Below are positions 43,792-52,750 of a DNA stretch of 64,000 bases, in pieces. The notes beneath the pieces are model-generated. The model was given only the letters and a program-made list of their open reading frames with translations. It made no database searches and was not told the DNA's origin. Position 1 is the stretch's first letter. Each line of letters starts with the position of its first letter. The position numbers were made by a program, and so were the translations under genes. Source of the stretch: Saprospiraceae bacterium (GTDB lineage Bacteria > Bacteroidota > Bacteroidia > Chitinophagales > Saprospiraceae); NCBI GenBank assembly GCA_016787525.1, contig JAEUUP010000130.1:36374-100373 (forward strand), read 5' to 3'.

Positions 43792-44904
43792 ATGTGGCAT
43801 TATTTCCCAGGGCAATATATGCCCTCATATCAAGTCAATAGAGCCTTAACGCAAGCCCATTATGGCGGTGGAGAGTTCGCAGAAATCTTAGAAGTAGCAA
43901 GTGAAATTGATCCTTCCGATCGTGAAAGTTTTAACAAAGCATGGGTCAAAATGGGTGATAAAGTCTATCATTTAGCTGAAAATTATGCTAGGAACGGACA
44001 ACGCATCTCGGCGCGTAGAACCTATTTAAGGGCTTTTAACTACCTCCGTACAAGTGAGTTTTTTATGAATTTGCGCGATGAACGCAAAATTCCATACTAT
44101 TTGAAATGCCGTGATGCATTTATCAAAGCCATAAATCTATTTGATGAAAAACCCCTGCAAGTAGAAGTCCCCTTTGAAGGCTCATTTTTGCCAGGCTATT
44201 TATTTACCCCCCCCTCAGTAAAAAATCCACCATTGATGATAATGTTCGGTGGCTTAGATAGTTTGGCAGAAGAACTCTATTTTGGTATTGCACAGCACCT
44301 CAACGAAAGGGGCATCGCCATGCTCACGATGGATGGTCCCGGACAAGGCGCAGCCCTTCGTCTCAACCACATTCACACGCGTTACGATTTCAATGTGGCA
44401 GGAACAGCTGTTTTGGATTGGGTCATTGAGAATCTGAAAAATGAAGTAGATACATCAAGTGTAGGTATTGGCGCAGTCTCGATGGGCGGGTATATGGCAG
44501 CCCGATGTGCCGCTTTTGAGCCTCGTTTTAAAGTCTGTATGATTTTTGGTGCAGTTTGGTCTTATTACGATATTTGGAAAAATCGCCCCGATAATCACCC
44601 ATTGGCTGAGATAGTACAGCACATCGTCGGTGCTGAGAATATGACAGAAGCGCGTGAACGCTTAAAAAACTTTACTCTCGAAGGTGTAGCTGAAAAAATC
44701 ACTTGCCCAACTTACATTCTTCATGGTGAGGATGACCGTCAAAACTTTGTTGAAAATGCCTACAAAGTCAATGATGCCTTAACTTGCGAACACGTTATGG
44801 AAATTGTTCCAAAAGAGGAAAGTGGTTCAGCACATTGCTCTGTTGATGATTTTACCAAGTCATTTAATATGTATGACTGGATTGAAAAGAAAATTAAAGC
44901 ATAA
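43792..44904 (+). CDS. Alpha/beta hydrolase, DUF1100/C-C hydrolase-like
   Basis: 370 residues. A helical N-terminal third (about 1-115) is followed by an alpha/beta hydrolase with nucleophile Ser230 in GAVSMGGY, Asp in LHGEDDRQN and His in SGSAHCSVDD. The architecture is like FrsA/2,6-dihydroxypseudooxynicotine hydrolase, which split C-C bonds in aromatic ketones. Cleaving a side chain or a ring-fission product is plausible here. The 10-mer at 44211 (Pro-Ser-Val) lies in the loop before the core begins. Another copy is at 43703 upstream. Confidence 0.87.
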   Translation: MWHYFPGQYMPSYQVNRALTQAHYGGGEFAEILEVASEIDPSDRESFNKAWVKMGDKVYHLAENYARNGQRISARRTYLRAFNYLRTSEFFMNLRDERKIPYYLKCRDAFIKAINLFDEKPLQVEVPFEGSFLPGYLFTPPSVKNPPLMIMFGGLDSLAEELYFGIAQHLNERGIAMLTMDGPGQGAALRLNHIHTRYDFNVAGTAVLDWVIENLKNEVDTSSVGIGAVSMGGYMAARCAAFEPRFKVCMIFGAVWSYYDIWKNRPDNHPLAEIVQHIVGAENMTEARERLKNFTLEGVAEKITCPTYILHGEDDRQNFVENAYKVNDALTCEHVMEIVPKEESGSAHCSVDDFTKSFNMYDWIEKKIKA

Positions 44905-44956
44905 TAAGGCTCGATAGACTCATACGGGTTAATTTTATAATTTCTAACTAAACAAC

Positions 44957-46096
44957 ATGTCTTCAATCAATAAAGTCCTCATAGTTGGCGGTGGCATTGG
45001 TGGTTTGTCATTGGGCATCGCTTTGCGTCGTGCAGGTATTGACGCAGAAATTGTTGAAATACAAAAGGAATTCAACGTCTATGGCGTAGGTATTATTCAA
45101 CAAGCCAATGCGCTTCGTGCTTTAGACGCTTTAGGCGTGGCAGATGAGACTTTGCACCGTGGCTCACCTTATGGCAAGGTGAAAATGTGTGCGCCCACAG
45201 GTCATCAATTTGGTGAAACAGGGCCACCGCCGATTGGTCGTTTTCCAAGTCACAATGGTATTTCGCGACGTATTTTGCACGATATTCTCTACAACGCAGC
45301 TGTTGAAAACGGTGTCGTCTTCCGTATGGGGCTGACTGTATCGAGTATTGAAAATGAAGAAACACAGGTGAATGTGACATTTACCGATGGTACTGAGGGG
45401 GTCTATCAGCTCGTTGTCGGAGCAGATGGTATCAATTCAAAAGTACGCAATATAGTCTTTGGCGAACAAAACCCAAAGTATATTGGCTCGTCTGTTTGGC
45501 GATATGCTTTCAAACGCCCTGAGGAATTGGAAACAGGCTATATGTATTTTGGTAGGAAAACCAAATTAGGATTGATACCAATGACCGACGACACGATTTA
45601 TATGTTTGTCGTTTCGGCAGAAGGGGACGATAATCCATTCATTCCAGAAGACGAATTGGTGTCACGCTTAAAAGCCTACGTGTCGCAATATCCTGTCAAA
45701 ATGGTAGCCGATTTGGTTGAGCAGATTACTGACCCCAAAGGCGTGATTTATCGTCCGCTTGAGACATTGGTGATGCCTGCGCCTTGGTACAAAAACCGCG
45801 TTGTCATTTTGGGCGATGCCGCTCATGCAACGATTCCACAACTTGGCTCGGGTGCTGCCTTGGCAATCGAAGATGCTGTCGTTTTAGCCGAAGAATTGGC
45901 TAAAGACCAAAGTGTAGAAACTGTTTTAGAAACCTATATGCACCGCCGTTACGACCGCTGCAAAATGGTCTGTGATGCTTCGATGCAGTTGGCAGAGTGG
46001 GAGCGAATGGAGTGGAATGGTATCCCATTGCCAGAAGGAGCCAATATGGGCGCATTGATGGGTAAAACCTTGTTCGCTTTGACGCAGCCGATTTAA
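44957..46096 (+). CDS. FAD-dependent aromatic monooxygenase
   Basis: 379 residues, group A flavoprotein hydroxylase. GGGIGGLSLGIALRRAG at about 10-26 binds ADP, VVGADGINSKVR is the DG motif, and GDAAHATIPQLGSGAALAIEDA the FAD ribityl site. It uses NAD(P)H and O2 to hydroxylate an aromatic acid or phenol, providing the catechol for the dioxygenase upstream. The 10-mer at 45391 is read GTEGVY just before the DG motif. The closest named relatives (salicylate, 3-hydroxybenzoate or 6-hydroxynicotinate hydroxylase) cannot be separated by eye. Confidence 0.92.
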   Translation: MSSINKVLIVGGGIGGLSLGIALRRAGIDAEIVEIQKEFNVYGVGIIQQANALRALDALGVADETLHRGSPYGKVKMCAPTGHQFGETGPPPIGRFPSHNGISRRILHDILYNAAVENGVVFRMGLTVSSIENEETQVNVTFTDGTEGVYQLVVGADGINSKVRNIVFGEQNPKYIGSSVWRYAFKRPEELETGYMYFGRKTKLGLIPMTDDTIYMFVVSAEGDDNPFIPEDELVSRLKAYVSQYPVKMVADLVEQITDPKGVIYRPLETLVMPAPWYKNRVVILGDAAHATIPQLGSGAALAIEDAVVLAEELAKDQSVETVLETYMHRRYDRCKMVCDASMQLAEWERMEWNGIPLPEGANMGALMGKTLFALTQPI

Positions 46097-46165
46097 TTTC
46101 AAGGTATTTCGTTTTCAATACTTGATTGAATAAAATCCGACATACCATAAACTAAAAACGCAATA

Positions 46166-47125
46166 ATGAAACTCGTTACTTTTAAAAATAAAAATGAAGA
46201 GACGCGGATTGGGTGGCTAAAAGACGATGGCGTAGTGGATATGCAGGCGACAGACAGCCGTTTGCCGAATGATATGCTGAGTTTTATTGATGAACATGAG
46301 GTGTACTTTAAAATTATTAAAGACAATAATTTGGAAGATACCCCCCCTCAGTATCAACTGTCAGAAGTGCAACTCTTAGCTCCATTGCCCAATCCACGCA
46401 GCGTCAGGGATTATATCGGCTTTGAACAGCATATGCTCAATGCGTCTAAATCTTTTGGGCATTCAGTGGGCGAAGCATGGTACGAAATGCCCATTTTCTA
46501 TTTCACCAACCATCATGCTATCTATGGCCCCAATGACGACATCAAACGTCCAGAGAAAGAAATTCGCATGGATTTAGAACTGGAAATTGCCGTGGTTTTG
46601 GGTAAAAAAGGCAAAGACATCAAAGCCGAAAACGCCGATGACCACATTTTTGGTTATACAGTTTTCAATGATTGGACAGCGCGGTTCATTCAAAAAAAAG
46701 AAATGACTGTGCCTCTCGGTCCACATAAAGGTAAGGATTTTGCCAATGCTTTCGGTCCTTGCATCGTGACGAAAGATGAATTCGAGCAATACCGTTGTTC
46801 GATTTCAAGAGCGTCACATCCCGAACATTTAGCTATGCCTTTGACAACTGGCGACCGTTTCGATGTGAAAATGACTGCCAAAATCAACGATGCCCTCATT
46901 TGTGAAGGCAATTATAAAACGGTGTATTGGACATTTCCGCAGATGATTGAACGGGCTTCTGAAAATAATGTGACGCTTATGCCAGGCGATATTCTCGGTT
47001 CAGGAACGGTTGGCTGGGGTTGTTTAGTGGAGAACAACTTTTCAGTGCATCGCCCCATAGAGCCAGGAGACGTTGTCGAATTGGAAATAGAAGGCATCGG
47101 CGTTTTGCGGAATAAAGTGATTTGA
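46166..47125 (+). CDS. Fumarylacetoacetate hydrolase-family protein
   Basis: 319 residues. FAH catalytic domain from about 80: VRDYIGFEQHML, DLELEIAVVLGKKGKDI with metal-binding Glu residues, VFNDWTARFIQKKE, and LGSGTVGWG near the end. Members hydrolyse C-C bonds in dioxo acids or hydrate/decarboxylate ring-cleavage products, which fits the extradiol pathway. The 10-mer at 46344 is read Pro-Pro-Gln-Tyr in the N-terminal linker before the core. Another copy is 20 bp after the stop (47146). Confidence 0.9.
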   Translation: MKLVTFKNKNEETRIGWLKDDGVVDMQATDSRLPNDMLSFIDEHEVYFKIIKDNNLEDTPPQYQLSEVQLLAPLPNPRSVRDYIGFEQHMLNASKSFGHSVGEAWYEMPIFYFTNHHAIYGPNDDIKRPEKEIRMDLELEIAVVLGKKGKDIKAENADDHIFGYTVFNDWTARFIQKKEMTVPLGPHKGKDFANAFGPCIVTKDEFEQYRCSISRASHPEHLAMPLTTGDRFDVKMTAKINDALICEGNYKTVYWTFPQMIERASENNVTLMPGDILGSGTVGWGCLVENNFSVHRPIEPGDVVELEIEGIGVLRNKVI

Positions 47126-47180
47126 TGTCTAATTTTGAAAAGACCCCCCTCAGTAATTTTAGCAATAAAAAGTGAAATTT

Positions 47181-47939
47181 ATGAAAATAGTAGATATATC
47201 TGTTACCATTTCAGAAGATATAAAAGAGCCACTTCCTACCAAAATTGTGTACGAAGACCACAAAGAAGGGGCTAAAAAAATGGGTGGTAAGCTATTTGAG
47301 GGCTTGACCGATGTTTTTATTGATGGAAACGGGCCTGCGGGCGAGTTTTTGACCGTGACAAGCCACTGCGGTACGCACGTAGATGCGCCCTACCACTATT
47401 TCCCGACCTGCGAAGGCAAACCGTCGCGCACGATTGACGAAATGCCTTTGGATTGGTTTTTCCGTGATGGTGTTGTTCTGGATTTTACAGACAAGCCCGA
47501 TGGTTATATGTTTGAACCAGAAGATTTGATTGAAAAATTGGCAGCTATCAATTATACTTTAAAGCCTTATGACATTGTGTTGATTCGTTGCGATGCAGAC
47601 AAGCGTTTGCATAATGACGAATATGCGCGCATTCACGTAGGTGCATCGGCAGCTGCAACGCATTGGTTGATTGACCAAGGTATAAAAGTGATGGGTATTG
47701 ATGGTTGGGGATGGGATATTCCGTTGCATATCCAAGCGGCGGACTATCGAGCTAATCCGCGCCCGGGAGTGATTTGGCAGGCACATTATGTGGGCATCGA
47801 GAAGGAATATTGTCAAATTGAAAAGCTCGCAAACCTTGACCAATTGCCTCCATTTGGTTTCAAAGTCGCTTGTTTTCCAGCTAAAATCAAAGGTGGTAGT
47901 GCGGGTTGGACGCGCGCTGTGGCTATTATCGAAGAATAA
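47181..47939 (+). CDS. Cyclase-family (kynurenine formamidase-like) hydrolase
   Basis: The ATG at 47181 (252 residues) is preferred over GTG 47172. The metal site HCGTHVDAPYHYFP is characteristic, with a later ADKRLHNDEYARIHVGASAAATHWL. Family members are metal-dependent amidases or lactonases; in an aromatic cluster a lactone or cyclic intermediate is a possible substrate. It is 55 bp downstream of the FAH gene and directly before the AraC regulator. Confidence 0.87.
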   Translation: MKIVDISVTISEDIKEPLPTKIVYEDHKEGAKKMGGKLFEGLTDVFIDGNGPAGEFLTVTSHCGTHVDAPYHYFPTCEGKPSRTIDEMPLDWFFRDGVVLDFTDKPDGYMFEPEDLIEKLAAINYTLKPYDIVLIRCDADKRLHNDEYARIHVGASAAATHWLIDQGIKVMGIDGWGWDIPLHIQAADYRANPRPGVIWQAHYVGIEKEYCQIEKLANLDQLPPFGFKVACFPAKIKGGSAGWTRAVAIIEE

Positions 47940-47950
47940 ATGAATGAAAC

Positions 47951-48856
47951 ATGCCAAAACCTATGTTCATACCTGTTTGGGAGTTGACTGAGATGAGTGT
48001 CCATCATTTCGGGACAGAACGTTTTAATTTGATTTCTTCTTCATTTCATAACCTTTTTCATATCAATAAACTGGAAGATTATAGAGATAAAATTCATTTT
48101 CCATTGCCACCACATCGCAAGCCTGTCTATGATTTTTTATTCCTGACAAAAGGTATGACTCGTCGGAGTAAGGCATTGAGTCCTTATGAAATTGGCGAGA
48201 ATACCTTTTTTTTTATGCCTGCTTATCAAATCACCAACCACGAATTTATGAGCACGGATATTGAAGGCTATTTCTGCCATTTTAATTTTGATATTTTCAC
48301 TAATAATTTACCTCAACATAATATTTTAAGAGACTTTCCTTTTTTACAGTTCATTGGTAACCCCTGTGTGACAGTTGACGAAGCTATTACACCTTTTATA
48401 ATCAATATTTTGAAGCGCTTAGAAACAGAATATAAAAAGGATAAAATAGAGCAGTTTGATATAATTGCAGTTTATTTATTGACCTTGTTCACGGAGGTTA
48501 ACAGATTCTATACCCCCTCAGTACCTGCCAAAAAAAATACGGCTTTGATGATTGCTCAAAACTTTAAAGACGCTCTCTCTCGCCATATTCACGAAAAACA
48601 AAAAGTGACAGAATACGCTGATTTATTAGCAGTTTCGCCTAATCATTTGAATAAATCTGTCAAAGCAGCAACGGGTAAATCCGCCCAAGATTTACTGAAC
48701 GATATGATTGTATTAGAAGCCAAAGTTTTATTGAAACAAACAGACTTACAAATCAGCGAAATAGCCTATAAGCTTTCTCAACAGAACCACAGTGATTTTA
48801 GCCGCTTTTTTAAATCTAAAACAGGTATGACACCTAAAGAGTATAAGCAATCATAA
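47951..48856 (+). CDS. AraC-family regulator of the aromatic cluster
   Basis: 301 residues. The N-terminal cupin-like sensor domain (about 20-160) has DFLFLTKGMTRRSKAL and ENTFFFMPAYQITNHEF. The C-terminal AraC DNA-binding domain (about 200-300) has VTEYADLLAVSPNHLNKSVK and FSRFFKSKTGMTPKEYKQS. It lies 11 bp after the cyclase gene in the same direction, so it may activate its own operon in response to the aromatic substrate. The 10-mer at 48514 (Pro-Ser-Val) sits in the linker between the domains. Confidence 0.92.
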   Translation: MPKPMFIPVWELTEMSVHHFGTERFNLISSSFHNLFHINKLEDYRDKIHFPLPPHRKPVYDFLFLTKGMTRRSKALSPYEIGENTFFFMPAYQITNHEFMSTDIEGYFCHFNFDIFTNNLPQHNILRDFPFLQFIGNPCVTVDEAITPFIINILKRLETEYKKDKIEQFDIIAVYLLTLFTEVNRFYTPSVPAKKNTALMIAQNFKDALSRHIHEKQKVTEYADLLAVSPNHLNKSVKAATGKSAQDLLNDMIVLEAKVLLKQTDLQISEIAYKLSQQNHSDFSRFFKSKTGMTPKEYKQS

Positions 48857-48963
48857 AAACGCTCAAATTGTATAGCATCAATACCAAAAAGCATAAGAAC
48901 GTATAAAGTCGTTTAACCTATATTTTTACAATAGAAAATTGATTACCAAATGTTTGAATAATA

Positions 48964-49187
48964 GACTTGTTGCAAGTTGAAAATCAATTTATTAGCTATT
49001 ACTCACTGTTTTGCGCATAGCGCAAAAAGCGTACTTTGAAATATTTTCTTTTGGAGCGAGCGATTTTTTTAGGAAAATTTTGGCAAAGCCAAAATTTACC
49101 TAAAAAAATCGCTCGCTCCTCAAAGTTTATTTGCCGCCAAAGGCGGCTAAAAAGTTTAATTTATTGATTTTCAATAGACAACAAGTC
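48964..49187 (+). repeat. Hairpin element 4 with outer inverted repeats
   Basis: Outer arms GACTTGTTG/TTGAAAATCAA (48964-48988) reappear inverted at 49164-49187. Inside are CTGTTT, TTTTGCGC/GCGCAAAA hairpin (49009-49027), GCGTAC (49029-49034), a spacer, and a long stem 49053-49119 (GGAGCGAGCGATTTTTTTAGG with its near-perfect complement, loop about GGCAAAGCC). A GCCGCC/GGCGGC hairpin follows. It fills the 358-bp gap before the rhamnosidase gene. Confidence 0.87.
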
Positions 49188-49223
49188 TAATCTTTATTTT
49201 ACTTTTAACGTTAGTTGCAATTC

Positions 49224-52200
49224 ATGAAAAATCATCAAGTCTTTCTTATCTTTTTATCTCTTTTTCTTATCTGTTATTTAAATGCACAACAACCTCTCGT
49301 TCAACACTTTCAAACACCTCCTAACACTGCAAAACCTCGTGTATGGTGGCATTGGATGAATGGCAATATCTCAAAAGAAGGTATTAAAAAAGACCTTGAC
49401 TGGATGAAACAGGTCGGAATAGGTGGTTTTCAAAACTTTGATGCCAATCTGTTTACGCCCGTTGTAGTCCCTAAGAAACTCGTTTTTATGCAGCCCGATT
49501 GGAAAGAGGCTTTCAAGTTCACTGCCGAATATGCCGATAAACAAGGGCTTGAAATGGCAATTGCTGGCTCGCCAGGTTGGAGTGTAACGGGTGGACCTTG
49601 GGTAGAACCTAAAGACGGTATGAAGAAATATGTTTGGACGGAAGCCCTTGTAGAAGGTGGCAAAAAGCAAACGATTCAATTGCCCGCATTGCCTGATGTT
49701 ATCGGTAAAATTCAAGATATTGAAACCCATGCGGGCGGTGTCATGGGTGGTTATGTTGGTAAAGCACCTCATTTTGCTGCCGATGCTGTGGTGATTGCTT
49801 ATAAATTGCCAGCGAATGAAAAGCATTTGATGGATTTAAAACCTAAAATGACTAAAAACGGTGGCGATTGGGACACAAAAGCGATGCTTGACCATGATTA
49901 CGGTAAAAGTTTTATGCTGCCGCCTATGGAAATTGGGCAAGATATGTACGTGCAGTACGAATTTGAAACGCCTCAAACATTCAAAGCCTTTACAATCGGC
50001 GTGACGGAAGCTGGCGAATTGGCTGAATTTAATGGCGGTCCCACGAATCGCAGTTTGAAAGTCAGCGACGATGGTGTGAATTTTAGAACGGTTGTAAAAG
50101 TTTCAAATAGTGTTTTACCACTTATAACAACGGCTATTCCTGCGACAACGGCAAAATATTGGCGTTTGTGTTTTGAAACATTGAAACCTGAATTTAGCCC
50201 AATTATGGCTATGATGGGAATGCCCGCACCGACAAAACCGAACGGCGTGAATGTATCTGAATTTGTCCTTTTCAACACTTCTCGCATAGACCAAGCTGAA
50301 GACAAAGCAGGTTTTTCGGCTTGGAAAGAAACAACTGCCTCTTATACTGAGGGGGGGGCTGCTGACGCTATTCCGACAACAGATGTGATTGATTTAACAA
50401 GTAAAATGAAAGCTGATGGCACATTAGATTGGGACGCACCTGTGGGCAATTGGATAGTTGTGCGTTTGGGTTATTCATTGACGGGTCGTCAAAATCACCC
50501 TGCTTCGCCCGAAGCAACAGGCTTGGAAGTGGATAAATTGGATAAAAATGCTGTCCGAAAATATATCAATACCTACTTGGATATGTATAAAGATGCCACA
50601 GGAGGTATGATGGGTGCAAAAGGATTAGGCTATATGATTTTGGACAGTTATGAGGCAGGTCACATGACTTGGACAAAGGCTTTTCCAGAAGAATTTCAAA
50701 AAAGGAGAGGTTATGATATTAAAACATGGATTCCTGTTTTAACGGGTCGTGTTATTAAAAGTGTTGAAGCCAGTGAAAGTTTCTTGTGGGATTTCAGAAA
50801 AACAATTGGTGAATTGATAGTTGAAAACCATTACGATGTCATCGGCGAAGAACTGCACAAGCGTGGTATGAAGCGATATACTGAATCGCATGAAAATGGG
50901 CGCATTTATTTAGCTGATGGTATGGATGTAAAACGTAAAGCGGATATTCCGATGTCTGCGATGTGGACTCCTGGCAGCTTGGCTGGAGGGACAAATGAGG
51001 AAGTTCGCAGCGAAGCGGATATTCGGGAAGCGGCTTCGGTAGCACACATTTATGGTAAACCTTATGTGGCTGCTGAATCAATGACAGCCGCGAGAGATGC
51101 CTTTTCATGGCATCCAGAAAAGTTGAAACGCACGGCAGACCTCGAAATGGCTTCGGGTTTAAATCGTTTTGTGATTCATACTTCTGTTCATCAGCCTTTG
51201 GACGACAAAATGCCAGGCTTTTCGCTTGGACCATTTGGGCAATATTTTACACGTCAAGAAACATGGTCGGGTGCTGGCGCAAAGGCATGGATGGAGTACT
51301 TGGGTAGAAGTTGTTTTATGCTTCAACAAGGTAAAAACGTAGCGGATATTCTTTATTTTTATGGTGAAAATACGAATATCACATGGGTTGGTCGAGAAAA
51401 ACTTCCTAAAATAGAAGGCTACGAATACGATTTTTGCAATTCTACAGCTTTAAAATTAATGAAAGTTGTGAAGGGTAAAATTATCGCTCCCAGTGGGGCT
51501 ACTTATAGCCTTTTAGTATTAGATGAAAGTGCTAAAAATATGACTTTACCCGTTTTAAAAAAGATAAAAGAATTGGTAAAAGCAGGTGCAAAAATAGCAG
51601 GTATCAAACCCGAAAAATCACCGAGCTTGAGTGACAGCAATGCTGAATTTCAAACTATTGTCAATGAAATTTGGGGTAAAACTCAAAACGCTCAACTCGA
51701 AACTCAAAATTTCACGGAAATACTGAGGGGGGTAAAAGTGCCAGAAGATGTAAAAATATCCATTTCCAATCCTCAATCTCCAATCCTTTATGTTCATCGT
51801 AAAACAGCCGTTGAGCACATTTATTGGTTGAATAATCGCAGTGAAAATACAAATGATGCTGAAATTAGTTTTAGAGTATCAGGCGCAGAACCCGAATTAT
51901 GGCATCCGCAAACAGGCAAAACAGAAAAAGTATCTTATAAAATCGAAAATGGTCGCACTGTTATTCCTTTACATTTTGATTCATGGGAAGCCTATTTTAT
52001 CATTTTTAAAAATAAAGCAACCGTTTTAGAGTATAAAAAACGAGATTTAACAGAAAGTCAAGTAGTGAATATCACAAGCCCTTGGGCTGTGAAATTTCAA
52101 GAAGGAAGAGGCGCACCCGCAAGCGCAACTTTTGATAGATTGACTTCATGGTCTGAGAATATTGATAATGGGATTAAATATTTTTCAGGTACAGCGACCT

Positions 52201-52538
52201 ACCAGAATGCCTTTAAAATGCCAACTTTAGAAAAAGGAGCTTCTTATATTATTGACTTAGCTGATGTTAAAAACATAGCTGAAGTTATTTTAAATGGTAA
52301 AAACATCGGTACAGCATGGAAAAAACCGTTTAAAATGGACATTACTGAGGGGGTAAAAACGGGCGACAATACCATCGAAATTAAAGTGACAAATACTTGG
52401 GTAAACCGCCTAATTGGTGATGCACAACCCGACGTGAAACAAAAAATTACATTCACAACGATGCCATTTTACAGAGGTCAAGAGCCACTCGTGCCTTCGG
52501 GTCTGATAGGAAGTATAAGGGTTTTGATGAAAAAGTAA
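49224..52538 (+). CDS. GH106-like alpha-L-rhamnosidase
   Basis: The ATG at 49224 gives about 1104 residues with a signal peptide ending near LNAQ. RVWWHWMNGNISKEGIKKDLDWMKQVGIGGFQNFDAN is the hallmark start of GH106 enzymes, which remove terminal L-rhamnose, for example from flavonoid or pectin side chains. TIM-barrel features follow (LDSYEAGHMTW, TESHENGR, AAESMTAARDAFSWHPE), then a galactose-binding-like C-terminus. Three 10-mer copies: 50345 (YTEGGA), 51721 (ILRG frame) and 52343 (ITEGVK). It directly precedes the TonB receptor. Confidence 0.9.
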   Translation: MKNHQVFLIFLSLFLICYLNAQQPLVQHFQTPPNTAKPRVWWHWMNGNISKEGIKKDLDWMKQVGIGGFQNFDANLFTPVVVPKKLVFMQPDWKEAFKFTAEYADKQGLEMAIAGSPGWSVTGGPWVEPKDGMKKYVWTEALVEGGKKQTIQLPALPDVIGKIQDIETHAGGVMGGYVGKAPHFAADAVVIAYKLPANEKHLMDLKPKMTKNGGDWDTKAMLDHDYGKSFMLPPMEIGQDMYVQYEFETPQTFKAFTIGVTEAGELAEFNGGPTNRSLKVSDDGVNFRTVVKVSNSVLPLITTAIPATTAKYWRLCFETLKPEFSPIMAMMGMPAPTKPNGVNVSEFVLFNTSRIDQAEDKAGFSAWKETTASYTEGGAADAIPTTDVIDLTSKMKADGTLDWDAPVGNWIVVRLGYSLTGRQNHPASPEATGLEVDKLDKNAVRKYINTYLDMYKDATGGMMGAKGLGYMILDSYEAGHMTWTKAFPEEFQKRRGYDIKTWIPVLTGRVIKSVEASESFLWDFRKTIGELIVENHYDVIGEELHKRGMKRYTESHENGRIYLADGMDVKRKADIPMSAMWTPGSLAGGTNEEVRSEADIREAASVAHIYGKPYVAAESMTAARDAFSWHPEKLKRTADLEMASGLNRFVIHTSVHQPLDDKMPGFSLGPFGQYFTRQETWSGAGAKAWMEYLGRSCFMLQQGKNVADILYFYGENTNITWVGREKLPKIEGYEYDFCNSTALKLMKVVKGKIIAPSGATYSLLVLDESAKNMTLPVLKKIKELVKAGAKIAGIKPEKSPSLSDSNAEFQTIVNEIWGKTQNAQLETQNFTEILRGVKVPEDVKISISNPQSPILYVHRKTAVEHIYWLNNRSENTNDAEISFRVSGAEPELWHPQTGKTEKVSYKIENGRTVIPLHFDSWEAYFIIFKNKATVLEYKKRDLTESQVVNITSPWAVKFQEGRGAPASATFDRLTSWSENIDNGIKYFSGTATYQNAFKMPTLEKGASYIIDLADVKNIAEVILNGKNIGTAWKKPFKMDITEGVKTGDNTIEIKVTNTWVNRLIGDAQPDVKQKITFTTMPFYRGQEPLVPSGLIGSIRVLMKK

Positions 52539-52576
52539 TAGCTTATTATAGAGATATAGAGCTGTATCAATTATTA

Positions 52577-52606
52577 AAAGGAGTAACCGTTTGCGGCTAC
52601 TCCTTT
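52577..52606 (+). terminator. Terminator after the rhamnosidase gene
   Basis: AAAGGAGTAACCG and CGGCTACTCCTTT form a stem with one A/C mismatch around TTTG, ending in a T-rich stretch. Confidence 0.75.
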
Positions 52607-52750
52607 GTTTTAATTAAAATGGATTGATAGTGCATATTTTACGATTTCTTTTACATAACAGCGGGTTAGCTCGCATAGTAATTTTGCGTTGTAGAAAGGA
52701 TTCAAAATTTTCTATTGAAAAACTATCTATTTTCATAACTAAACAACGCA